DNA from: Pterobdella sp. o SKG-2022
Taxonomy: Eukaryota > Annelida > Clitellata > Hirudinida > Piscicolidae
Length of the DNA stretch: 64,000 nucleotides
Reading direction: 5' to 3'
Assembly (NCBI GenBank): GCA_964035795.1
Contig: OZ038325.1
Location: 3,306,777 to 3,370,776, forward strand
Under the pieces are notes generated by a model that ran no database searches, had not been told where the DNA came from, and saw only the letters and a list, made by a program, of their open reading frames with translations. Below, piece after piece: positions 25,201 through 38,880 of this stretch. The position numbers and the translations under genes were made by a program. Positions within the stretch are counted from its first letter, which is position 1. Each line of letters starts with the position of its first letter.

Positions 25201-28200
25201 CATGTCAAGGTAGAGGGTAAGAGAGAACAAGGTAGACCAAGAAAAACATGGCCCCAATTAGTAAACAATGACCTTAGAAGAATGAAACTCAAACCTTAAC
25301 TTGCCCAAGACCGAAGAATGTGGGGAAGAGCCATTATGAGACCCCGTCCAACCCATGCTAGCATGGAAATGGGCGCAAAACGATGATGATGATGATGATG
25401 AACATGAAGTTAGTAATCCCAAAAGATTACTGGAGGAACGGAAGGGTCGCTTAGATTTGTACCCTGAAAGGTTAGCAGGCCTGAACGCTAAGGCGTAGGT
25501 GCCTTTTAATGTCATGCCCTGAACCATTTTGTCTTCTTTATCTTTCTCGTCATCGTTTTGATTTTCTTCACAGACTAACTAAAAGTGTGGTGGCGCTCAA
25601 AGAAATAAAACTCGAAACAGACGAGGGAACTCCTTTCACTGCTATAAGAGAAGGTAAGAGGGTTGTGGGGATGATGGTTTAATGAACACTACATACAACC
25701 GTAATACGGTCTTGAAAAATCTCTTCACCGTTACAACACTCAATCATCAGAACATAAATTATTAAATTATACTAAATAATACACACCTTTACAACAAACT
25801 ACACTTCAATTTTAAAAACCACACCAACAAAACTAGCCGCACCACCTCATACATTAAATTGGAGAACTACAATCACCACACTACCTTAATCAAACTTTTC
25901 CAACCACCACACAAACCTTCTTCACCCCCACTCTACTCCATCCCTCCATCACACAACCATCATCTATAAAACATACTTATAACCCACCACTAGCCTCACT
26001 CTTGAAGGGCCTTAAGCATGCAAACATAGTGACCCTCCATGATATTGTACACACCAAGACCTCCCTCACTTTTGTCTTCGAATTTCTGGTTTGTTTCTGA
26101 TTCCTTGTATCTGTTTTTGTTTGCCATCACCTTTTTTTGTTCAGCATGAATTACTATGTTGTTTATTGACGTTTTTTTGATTTTCAGGTTGTTTAGTGAT
26201 TTTTTTTGTTTTACTATGTTATGTTGTTTTACTTTTCAATATTAATATCAACTCATTAAATATTCTATTAAATATTATATGGAAATAAGTTCGTGCAATA
26301 GTATTAGCATTATTATTGATGTTTTACAACAGTTTTAAACGTCAATTTATGGGGAAAAAATTAGTTCATTTATTGAGCAAAAAGTAGCTATAATTTTCGA
26401 TAAGTTTAGCCTTATCATAAAACATTAGCGAAAAAAAGTTATTTAGTAACTATGGTTATAAAGCAGTTTAAACAAAGACTATAGGTAACAAAATTTGGTT
26501 ATTAACTAAAAAAGTCCAACCCTGACCTCCGCGCGGTGAGGGATGGTAACGGGTTTGTGTCAGAAATATGCCGTCGGGAACTTGTGTTCCTGGTAGAGCC
26601 TCCCAAGGTGGACAGGTCTGACACTGGCAGTGAAAAGCTGCGACCCGGCTAACATAGGGCAATGGTGCAAAACTTTCCTGCTTCCGCCTCTGCGTCTCTG
26701 GAAAGTCTACGGCAAGCTGAAGACATTTCCTTCTTGTTGTTTCGCAAGCAGTTCATGGAAGAACAGAAACTTCAAGATGTGCTACTTTGAGGATAAAAGC
26801 ACCTGCTAGTAGTCGTGGCGAGCACTAGTTAGTAGAGCCACTGAAAAGTCAAATGATGAAGAATGACCGCAGCTCTAGGGTTGAAGCCCCTAACTCAAGA
26901 CCTGTTTCTGTACAAGCATTTTCATTACTGAACTCGAATGACGATATGCTCTCAAATCCTTCTGGAAGGAGTACATCTGATGGTAAATGCAGAACAGGTC
27001 GCCAAACATTAGACTGCCGCAAAAGCTTAATCGTTGCGTTTCAGAACGTGAGAACATTGCGCAGTCAGGCTAAACAGGCACAACTGTTCCATTTGATGAA
27101 AGCTAACGGTGTGGAAATAATTGGACTGGCCGATCACAAGATTATGCATAGCGATTCCCTCAACTACAAAGTGGTTAATGGATATCTACTCATAACCTCA
27201 AGTGCATGGAAAAATAACCAAAATGTGCCAAATGGCAGGGTTGGACTCATGATGAATAATAAGTTGAAGGATTGCATTACAAATATTAATGCTATCAGCC
27301 TTAGAATCCTCAGAGTAGACTTCACTGGAAATCCTGCAACTACTCTCCTAGTTCATTATTCTCCTGTGGAGGGCAACAGTGAAGCAGATGAGCATTACAG
27401 CTTGCTGATTGACTCCATCAAAGAATGCCTCAATCACAACATTTTTCTGGTAATCGGTGATTGCAACGCTCACATTGGAAATGAAGCACCAAAATATACA
27501 TATCCCCAAGAAACGAATCATAATGGAGCACTTCTTACTAACTTACCTCAAGAAAACCATTTGATGATAGCAAACACCTGTTTTCAAAAAAAGTCCGGAA
27601 AACTATGGACTTACCTATCAGATATGGGTGAAACAAAATCGCAACTAGATTACATTCTCATTAACAAAAAGTGGAAGAATTCGATCAAGAATGTAGAGGC
27701 GTACAGTTCCTTTGCGAGCATCGGTTCCGACCATCGAGTCATTTCTGCTCGATTAAAACTTAGTCTTAGAAAAGTCAAAACACCGGCACAAAAGAAATTA
27801 TACAACTGGTCAGCACTCAGCAACAATGAAGAGTTGCAACATCAATATACGATTCAGCTAAGAAATAGATACGCTGAACTATGTATTGAGGGTGAAGATA
27901 TCACGGAAAAATATGATAAGCTAATAAAAGCAAACAATGAAACGGCTCACTTACTTCTTCAAACAAGAGAACACAAAAACAAGACAAACTTCGCAAATAA
28001 TGAAAAGGTTATTGAACAAAGATATAAAGTTCAAAAAGCGTTTGATTTATATCAAAGAGAGGCAAATGAAACTACCAGTGAAAACCTCCAATCAGAAAAA
28101 GCGAAAATTTATAGAATTTACAACAGCTCATGCGAAGAACAATTGGCACAGCAAATTACATTAATTGAAACAGCAGCCAAAGGTGGTCATTGCTCCAAGT

Positions 28201-31200
28201 GCTGGAATCTCATAAATGATGTAAGTGGTCGTAGAAGCTCCAAAAAAGGCATTCTCAAAGGCAAGAACAAAGGTGAAAGGATCAGAAGCTGGTACAATCA
28301 TTTCAGCCATTTACTGGGTAAGGAACTTACAATATCAAATGATTTTGGTGCCCAGGTTCAAACAATATTTGAAAATTTACAGCTAGAAACTGGGCCTTTC
28401 ACCAAAAAAGAATATCTTGCAGTTAAAAATTATCTTAAGCTTTGAAAAGTTTCTGGTGAAGACGGTATTCCAAACGAACTATTGAAATGCTGCAATATAG
28501 ACGACATCGTTTTAGAATATGCTAACTCACTTTTTTTAGACGGTCATAAGCCCCAACAATGATCTGAAATCAATATTCTACCTCTACCAAAAGACGGGGA
28601 CCTCAGTAATGCATCAAACTATAGAGGAATCGGTCTGTCAGCTATGATGTCAAAAGTAGTGAACAAGCTTATACTAAATCGAATTCAACCTTAACTAGAC
28701 CCACTACTCAGAAACAACCAAAATGGATTTCGACCCAAAAGAAATACCACAGCTCACATTCTAGCTTTTCGAAGAATAATTGAAGAAGCAAAAAGAAATA
28801 ATGTCCCTGCAACCATAGTTTTTGTGGATTTCAGTAAAGCATTTGATAGCGTTCATAGAGCAAAAATGATGCAAATCCTCAAAGCGCATAGAATTTCAAA
28901 TGAGCTTGTCAATGCCATATAAAAACTATACAAGAGAACAAGAGCTAAGGTACTCTCTCCTGATGGTGAAACTGAATATTTTGAAATTTTAAGAGGTGTT
29001 CTTCAAGGGGACACACTGGCCCCATATCTTTTCACCATTGTTATTGACTACATTATGAGGATGGCCATTGATGGTAAAATAAAAACTTAGCTTCATTCTT
29101 AATCCAAAAAGAAGTCGTTGATATCCAGCGGAAGTAATAACTGATCTCGATTATGCTGACGATATCGCCCTCATATGTCACGAAATAGCTCACGCCAAAA
29201 AGCTCCTAAACCGAGTTGAATCCGAAGCTGCAAAAAATGGATTATACTGCAATGCCAAAAAGACCAAAATGATGAGGTTTAACGAGGATAGTATCAATGA
29301 CCTCAAATCTATCAGTGGTGGTTTCATCGAAGAAGTTGACAATTTCAAGTACTTAGGTGGTTGGATGAAATGCTGTTAACACGATGTGAAAGCTAGGATG
29401 GCACAGGCATGGATGGCTTGTCACAAACTCAAAAAAATCTGGAAGTCATCAATGAGCAGAGAAATAAAAATCAGGTTGTTTCTGGTGACGGTCGAGTCAG
29501 TGCTGCTCTATAACTCTGAAACGTGGACTCTTACTTCTGCTTTAACTAAATCACTAGATGGAGCTTATACCAGAATGCTTAGAATGGCACTAAAAATATC
29601 TTGGAAATAACACGTGACAAATAAAGAACTCTACGGTGATCTGCCAAAATTAAGCTGTAAGATTAGAGAGCGTAGACTGAGACTTGCCGGTCATTGTGTT
29701 CGGCACCGAGAAGACATAGCCTTGAAACTTGTTCTGTGGCAACCTTTGGCAGAAACCAAAAAAGAGGAAGAAGAGTAATAAATTATGTTGACACTCTGGC
29801 GAGAGACACCGACCTAGAAAGCACTAAAGAAATTGAGAACGCAATGCTGGACAGGGAATCATGGAGAAGCTTCATCACTTTGGCTCGACTTAAAAGTCGG
29901 CCTAAGTAAGTAAGTAATTTAACAACAACTTATTTTTCAATACCATTATTTCAATGTTAATTTTATAACTGTCTATGTAATTATGTAATCTAAAGGATTA
30001 TTTTTAAAAAATAATGGAGTTTAGATATGCTTTAGAGTTCAAAGAATAAAATTTTCATTTTTTGCAGAGAAATTAATCTCCGTGTCCCCTCCTTCGGACA
30101 GTATCTTGGTTTTTTTTGCGAAGTTTTTCGATTAAGGGATCCCAGGCTTTTGTGTCTACATGCAATTGAGGATCATTATAAGCTATTTTTTAAGAATAAT
30201 CCTTTTAACTTTGGATTACATAATTACATAGACAGTTATAAAATTAACATTGAAATAATGGTATTGAAAAATAAGTTGTTCCTAAATTAGTTAATAACCA
30301 AATTTTGTTACCTATAGTCTTTGTTTAAACTGCTTCATAACCATAGTTACTAAATAACTTTTTTTCGCTAATGTTTTGTGATAAAGCTAAAGTTATCGAA
30401 AATTATAGCTACTTTTTGCTCAATAAATGCACTAATTTTTTTTCCCATAAATTGACGTTGAAAACTGTTGATATTGCTTATAAGTACATTAGGATGTCTT
30501 TAAAAAGATACATTGATGTTTTTATATTGGTATATTATATTGATTAATTAACCAATTATATTTCGACCCGTGTAGCTCAGCTGGTAGAGCATCAGACTAA
30601 TTATCTAAAGTTAGCGGGTTTGATCGTGTTCCACTTGGTGTTTGCGCTACATTAAATTGTAGTAAGTGCTTTGAACTACAAAGAAAAGTGCTCTATAATT
30701 ATCGCATTACGTTACATGACATACTGCTGTACGTGTCCCTTTATCTGGGGTTGACAGCAGTCAGCCTAGATTATTGATACTATAATAAAGTAATTTCAAA
30801 AAATGCTTTTCATTTGGAACAAATTTTTCTAGACTACCAGTCCGAGCTAACGTCCAACTTGAAATGATCAAATTCAAGATCTGTTGTTTCCACACTTGGG
30901 CAGTTTGCCTTGCCGTTATCAGCAAAAGAAAGGATTATCCGCTAAGCAAAATGACAATGATATCAGAATATCAGTTTGTCGATACCTGCTACTAAAGCCA
31001 TCTTTTATCCGGACTATTACACAAAAGCAGCTTTGAATTGCAGATTTGGTGCAGTTTAACTTCGGGCTCAGAACCTTAAAAAAATTATTTTCGACATTTT
31101 TATCGTAATTGACATCTTTATTTTACTTCCATCACCATTAGTAAGATCATCACAATTTCTTGTTTATTGTTATTTTTATTATACTAATAACTATATTTAG

Positions 31201-34200
31201 AGATATCTTAATGTTCTTATAAATAATGAACAAGTTTTTTACGTCGATTTATGGAAAATAACACCATTATTAGTATTATTTAATAATTTTTTACGTGAAT
31301 TTATGGAAAGATTTTATTACATTTATTGAGCAAAAAAAAGCTTTAATTTTTGATAAGTTTAGCCTTGTCATGTAACATTAGCGAAAAAAAAATCGCTAAT
31401 TTTTTCTGATAAAGCTAAACTTATCGAAAATTAATGCTGTTTTTTTTGCTTAATAAATGTAATAAAATCTTTCCATAAATTCACGTAAAAAATTATTAAA
31501 TATTACTAATAATGGTGTTATTTTTATTATCCTCATCATTTTCCACCACAACTCCCCGCATTACAGCCCACAGACTTGGGTCACTACCTGGACAAACATA
31601 AGGGAGGGATTGAGGTTCACAATACAAAACTCTTTCTCTTTCAACTGCTGCGTGGACTGACATACTGCCATAAAAGGCAGATACTGCATAGGTGAGTAGG
31701 GTTTGAGAGTGCTGAGCATGCTGTTGATGATAGTCTAGTAGTTGTAGTACATTAATAAAATTCTGGAAATAAAACAATAAAAATTTAAAAAAATAAAATG
31801 AAAATAATATAATATTAATAGTAGTAGTAGTATTAGTGATGATAATAATACTAATGCCACAGAGACTTGAAGCCTCAGAACTTATTAATAGGAGAAAGGG
31901 GGGAGTTGAAGTTGGCAGATTTCGGTTGGTACCTCTTATCATGAACTTTTGATGCTTACACATATATGCAAGCATACAAGAGCAAATAAAGACATATACA
32001 AAAATTTTAAATACTTACTCATAACATATTAATTGGTAAAAATACAGAAAATCTACTGCATTAACACAAATGTACAAAAATACATAAAAACACTGCTAAT
32101 AAACAAACTTAAATAAAATTTGTTGTTGGCAGGCTTTGTCAATTATGACCATGCCAAGATTAGCTCAAATTTGAAGGTTAGTCTTTCTTCTTGCTTCCTT
32201 AGGAGCATAGGGCTGCAACAACACTCCTCCAACGTACTCGGTTCTGGCTGGTCCTCTTTAGCTCGGCCCACGTCATTCCAGTAGCTTTCACTTCTGCCTC
32301 AATGCTTCTCCGCCAAGTCTGCTTAGGTCGGCCAACTTTTCTCTTCCCCTGTGGGTTTCGGTCCAGGGCCTGTTTAGTGATGTTGGCTGCAGGCTTGCGT
32401 AGTGTATTACCTATCCATCCCCATTTCCGCTTCTTCATTTCCGTCTCCAGTGTGACTTGTTTTGTCTTGTTTCAAAATTCTTTGTTGGAAACAACTTCTG
32501 GTCATCTGATGTTCAGAATGTTTCTTAGGCATCGGTTCGTGAAGACCTGCAGCTTGTGGGTGTTGGTATTTGTCACTAGCCACATCTCTGAGTCATAGAG
32601 TAGAACAGATTTCACATTAGTGTTAAAAATTCTGATCTTATTGCGGGCTGAGAGAGCTTTCGGTCTCCAGATTTGTCGAAGGGTGTTGAAAACGTGTCTA
32701 GCTTTGTTGATGCGGCTCTTGATGTCTGTTTCCCCATCTTTGCTGACAACACTGCCCAAGTAGACAAACTTGTCAACCTCCTTAATTTCCTCGTGATGTA
32801 GTTTCACGGGATCTTGGTTTTTGTTGTTGACTCTCATGACCTTTGTCTTTTCAATATTGGTTTAAAGTTCAGTCTCATCAGATTCTTTTGCCACATGACA
32901 GTTTCTTTTGCGCATTTTGCTGCTTGTGGGAAAAGAGGCTTATGTCATCTGCGAAGTCTAGGTCTTCCAGCTGTTTGTTGAAGGTCCACTGGATGCCTGC
33001 TTTATGATCTGCTGTGTACTACCTCATGATCCAATCAACCAACATCAGGAAAATGATCGGTGAAAGCAAACAGCGTTGACGGACGCCAGTTTGCACGCTG
33101 AAAGGTTCCGTTAGTTTTCCGTCGTGGATCAATTGACAGGTAGCGTCTTCGTACATTTGCTGGATGATGTTTATAAACTTTGGTGAAAAGCCGTAGTGGT
33201 GCATCAGCCTCCAGGTGACATCTCTGTCAACACTCTCAAAAGCTTTTTGAAAGTCGACGAAGACTGCGTGCAGGGGGGTCTGCCACTCGAGGGACTGCTC
33301 GATGATGATGCGCATGGTTGCAATGTGATTCGTGTATGAGCGATCTTGTCGGAAGCTTGCTTGTTCATCCCGAAGTGTTTTGTCCAAGGAACTTTTCAGT
33401 CTCTTGAGAATGATTCTGTTCAGTATTTTGCCAGGAATAGACAACAGCAAGGTTCTTCGCCAGTTGTTGCAAGATGAAAGGTCCCCTTTCTTTGGCAGCT
33501 TTACGAGGTGTTCTCTATTCCAGTCATCTGGCACTCGCTCTTGTTTCCAGATCTTGCATTAGAGAGGATGTAGCATTAAGTTGAGGTCTGGATGTCGACC
33601 TTTAGAGCTTTAGGTGGAATTCTATTTGGACCGCCTACCTTTCTTGACTCGAGGGACTTGATAGCCTTGACAATCTCAGTCTTGCTCGGAAGGTTGGTGT
33701 TGATGTCGAGAAGCTTGTTAGGTGGCGGGATGACAGGGGAAACAGATGGTGATGGTCGGTTAAGCGTTTCTTTGAAACATTCCGCCCATCGTGCTCTTTG
33801 CTGTTCTTCGCCAAGGATGATGTTTCCGTCTTTGCCCTTTACAGGCCGACTTGGATTACTGTTTTTGATGGAGAGTGTCCTGGTGATCTCATACAGGCGC
33901 TTCATGTTCCGCAGTCAGCTCCTCGATGTACGTTTTTTTGCCTCGCAATTCGTTTCACTTGTTGGTTTTTCTTCCAGTACTGTGCTTGTAATTTGTGTTT
34001 CTCAGCTTGGTCTTGCCTGCTGTTGATCTGAACTTTCAGGTGCCTCCCTCAGATGAATGTCTGTCGAAAGCCACTCTTTGTGCTTCCTGGTTTTCTTGCC
34101 CAGAACTGTTTTGCAGGTTGTTGTCCAGATCTTTTGAAGGCTGTGCCAATGTTCTTCAACTGGTTTCTTTGGGAGTTGGGAAAGCATAGTGAACTTGTTT

Positions 34201-37200
34201 CTCAGTTCAATCTTATACTTTTCTGCCTCCGATTTCACTTTCAAGCTGCGCACGTTGTACTTGTGCGATGGTCTATCCGCTTGGTCTTTGTAGGCCTTCA
34301 ACTTGATTTTGAGTACTGCCACAACCAGGTGGTGATCTGATGCTGCGTCTGCGCCACGTTTCACACTGACGTCATGCAGGCTTCGTCTCCATTTACGACT
34401 GATGTGGTCGATCTGGTTTTTATCCTGCCGTCGGTGTCTGCCCATAATGTGTTAGCTGTTTGTGTTATCAGCACCAACCTTGGCATTCGTGTCACCCATG
34501 AGTAATTTCATGTCTCTTTTGGGTGTCTTGTCTGAAGCGGCTTGGATTTGTTGGTAAAACTCATCTTTCTTTTCGATGGCTGCCACATTGGTAGGGGCAT
34601 AGCAGTGAATGATGGTAACTTTTCTGCCCTTTGAATTGAAGCGGGCTGTGAGGATCCTTGGTGATTTAGGCTCTCAGGACAGCAGTGCTCGTGTTGGTTC
34701 GGGTGTCATCAGCGATGCTACTCCGTGGGTGTGGGATTGGTCTTCATTCTGTCCAGAGTGGATGATGGTGTCTCCGCTCAGTAGTCGCGTTCTTCCTGAT
34801 TCTCTCCATCTTGTCTCACTTAGGCCTAGAATCTTCAAGTTGTATTTTCTCATTTTTCGACAAACTTGAGCTGTCTTGCCTGTCTCGCGTAGGGTTCTGA
34901 TGTTCCAGGTCCCTATCCTGGTTTTAGCCTTGGTCGTCATAAAAGTTGTCAGCGCACTGGCTTTCCGAGGGCTTTCACCAGCTTGCGTCATAGGCTCTGC
35001 TAAAAAGAACCCTTCCTGGATCAAGCAGTTTTCAGAGTTTGTTGTATTTTCTGTAACAGATTTTTTTTTACAGAGCCGGGCTGTTAGCCTAGTTCGAAAC
35101 CCCCAATCTGGAGGGCCAGTAGACTGCGTTTAGTCTTACCTCTACCCCTTGACCTGTCCGGCTTGGGTGGCTCTACCAAGAGCTTACGCTCCCACCGGCA
35201 TAGCTCTCAGGGTTACTGAGATGCTCAAGCCTCCCGACCACGACAAGGTGGCAGTCCATCGAAAGAAAATCTGAGGGTTGGAAGACCGTTTTTTTCCGAC
35301 TATCTCGTGTTTATCAAGAACTTTTTTTTGGAGTCAAGAGTGCGTCTTGTTTGTAGCAAATTTTTCCAGCCACCGCGGTCACAAGAAATCTCAGTCCAAT
35401 TATCCGAACAAATTGAAAAGTCATTTATATATCGTTTCGAAAAATTCTTATATCTGAGACGTGGCCTACCCACTGGAGGAATACCTTCTTTTAGCACACC
35501 GTGGAGAAGAAAACGAGGGATGCGGTGGCTTGGCATACGGTTCAAGTGACCAGCCCAGCGTAACCGATAAAACTTCTAGACTCTTGTTGGTGATAAACTG
35601 CTCAAGTTACAACGCCATATAAACGAATACTAAGTACAGATACTTCATAAATTCTGACCTTAGTGCGAATGCTGAAATGCTGCTTTTCCCAAACACGCTT
35701 TGTTAGTCGACCAAATACTTAAGAAGCCTCTTCCATTCTGATAGTGGTTTCATGATCAACACACGTGTTTTGGATAGGGAAGAAACGAGCTAGGTCAAAG
35801 GCTTTTCTCATCATCATCATCATCATCATCGTTTTGCGCCCGTTTCCATGCTAGCATGGGTTTGACGGAGTCTCATAATGGCTCTTCTCTACAATCTACG
35901 GTCTTGGGCAAATTCAGAATTGAGTTTTATCCTTCTAAGGTCGTTGCTTATTAATTGGGACTATGTTTTTTTGGTCTACCTTGTTCTTGCTTATCCTTTA
36001 CCATGACATGCCTGCAAGCACTTGCTGGGTTACCAACATCCATCTTTATTACATGCCCAAACCATCTCAGTCTATTTTTGCGTAGCACCTCAGTGATGTC
36101 TGGAATTCCCAGTCTGTCCCTCAGTTCATCAGATGATCTGCCATCTTTTAAGCTTGCATTGCACATTCACCTGATCATCATCATATCAGCTCTGGATATT
36201 CTAGTAATATCTTCCACCTTAAGAGGCCAAGTCTCACTATCATAAACCATAACACTTCTGACGCAAGCAGCCTATAAACGCCTTTTTGTTTTAAGCGAAA
36301 TGACCCGACTGGCTAACAGAGGTAATAGTACCCTAAAACTCTTCCAACCAGACTTTACACGGGCAATAGTACTAGCTTCAGCTCCACCACCAGCATTAAT
36401 CATATCTCCTAGATAACAAAATTGGTTAACCACTTCATATTTATTTCCATCAAGTTAACGGCCTTATAATCAAAATCACTAACTTGAGGATCTAAACACG
36501 CCTTACATTTGAAGTTTATTGCAGAAGCCAATTTGTTTTTTAGGCCTTGAAAAGGTCTGTCATACGGCTAATGCTTATTTCGCCTGAAGCTTGCAAAATT
36601 TCTGCAACAACCCCAGAACTACCAGCTGCTTTACAACACTTCATTCTGCCCAAAACTCTTCTCACTTTGTCGATTTCTATTTTAGGCCGGGGTCCAATTG
36701 TGGGATCGTTTAGTGCTAATGACTTCTTATTCCAATCAAACTCCTTATTCAACAAACGTTCATAGTGTTCTTGCCATGCAAATAGCTTTTCATGGTCTGT
36801 AATAGTTAAGTCCCCTTTGTCATTTTTGATACAATTCTCTCCAATGACATCACGGTTAGTTGCACACATGTGCTTTGCTATTTTTAACTCTTCTGTTCTA
36901 TTGTCTTCCCTTCTTAGAACTTCACCAAACCTTACTTGCTCAGCCCCTTTTTTAGCATCGTATACAGCTCTTTTGGCAGCTTTCTTAGCACGTAGATATT
37001 CATTTTTACTACCACCATTTTGCCAACATTTCCAAGCTGCACGCTTTTCTTTAACTGCCGCAGCAACAGTGTCATTCCACTACCATGTGACTCTATGTCT
37101 GGGCGGACTTTTCGTCTAGCCACAAACAGTATCAGCTGATTCCAATAAATCTCCCTCAAGTGACTTCCACATGCTTTCGACATCCCCATTTTTATCTATT

Positions 37201-38812
37201 GTAGAAAATTTATCTTTAAACTAGGCTACGAATTCGTTTCTGATTGAGGTCTCGCAATCTCCACACTTTCTTTTTTGGGACAAAAATTTTTCTATAATTT
37301 TTCATGGGCCCCTGTTAATATGTCACACAGTAGCAATTGATGCTGTTGCACAACTTCTTCTCCAGGCACCACTTTTACATCTTTAAAAAATTTTTTGTCT
37401 ACTCTTGACCATAATATAGTCAATCTGGGTTCTAACAGTACCGGAAACATATGTTACTAATCTGCTCTCTTTTCTTGAAAAACGTATTACAAACACACAT
37501 ATCTAAAGCTGCACCTAGCTCAAGGATTCTTTCACCTTTCTGATTTCTAGTCCCATATCCGAAACTACCATGAACACCCTCATAGCCATTACTCGACCGC
37601 CCTTCATGTCCATTCAAGTCACACCCCAAGAATACAACTTCGTTCTCGCTTAGTCTGGGTAGAGAAGAAATTAGAAGCTCATAGAATTTATCCTTACCTA
37701 TGTCTGCTAATTCTTGCTGTGGCGCATAAGCTGAGACAATGGTTATAATACCCTCTACGATTAAAAGCTTTAAGAACATTAACCTGTCATTAACCACATT
37801 GACCTCCACTATTTTAACTACCCGATCCCTGCTTACCAAAACACCCACACCCTCAACCCCAGTACTACTCCCAAACCAAATAAACTTGTATTCGGTGTCT
37901 TTTCCTGTGACCATCCTAGCTGAAGCACCCTTCTATCTTAACTCTTGAACACAGCACACGTCAATCTTACGTCTTTTCATGAGCCATCATGAAGATTTCA
38001 AGCAAATTTTTATGGCTGTATGCCCTTACTAACGCCAACTGGGTATTTTTATCGAGACACCCTCTCTAGGTGATTGTCAACCAAGATTGAAGAGAGCTTA
38101 ACTTGCCCGTTGGGTAGACTAGCCCCCGCTGGTTACCAATCCAGAACTTCATATCTCGGGGTTAGAGTAGCACGAAAAAAATTATTTAACTACACAAACA
38201 TGTGTAAAAATAAAAAAAAATGAATAAAAAACTTTATAAAAGATATCAGCACCGTCAGTCTTAAATAATACCTTTTTAGCAAACTACCCATACTTACCAA
38301 GAAGAGCTGTAATGATATCCGCAATCAACTTTTTGCAAATAAGTTTTCAAAACTTGCTCGAAACCGATGTTTTACGTAAAAACATTTTATGAGCTTTAAA
38401 TTTACCTAATTTTATAGAAAAATTTGAGATATCGAGAAACTAAGGCAAAAATAAGTTAGCCGAGAACTTGTTAAATTTTTAAAACTACCTTAGAGCTAAA
38501 AAATTTTGGATAAAAACCATTTTTAATTAAAATCAACAATATTCATTAAAAAAATTTTCGATAAGTTAATTAATTTCTTTAAAAAATTTCATAAAATTGT
38601 AGAAAAACTAAAACTAGAGGAAAGGCTCAGCCAATACCTTTGTAGAAAATTCCAGGTGCAGGGACTGCCAAAAAATACTAGCAGTGCTGAGTAAAATTGC
38701 CTAAAGGAATGACAGCTACTAGCGAGCGTATTTCTCCAGATTTTTATGTAGGGGTTCACTCCCTTAGCCTTTGCCTTCACCTTTGACTTCTAGAAGCCAG
38801 AGCCATATATAT

Positions 38813-38880
<68 letters not shown>

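Noticed and set aside
30563..30650. Apparent tRNA gene (also 24438-24510 and 14190-14262)
   Set aside because: All three copies carry the same SINE body and ATTAC tail; the cloverleaf is degraded, so these are SINE heads and not functional tRNA genes.
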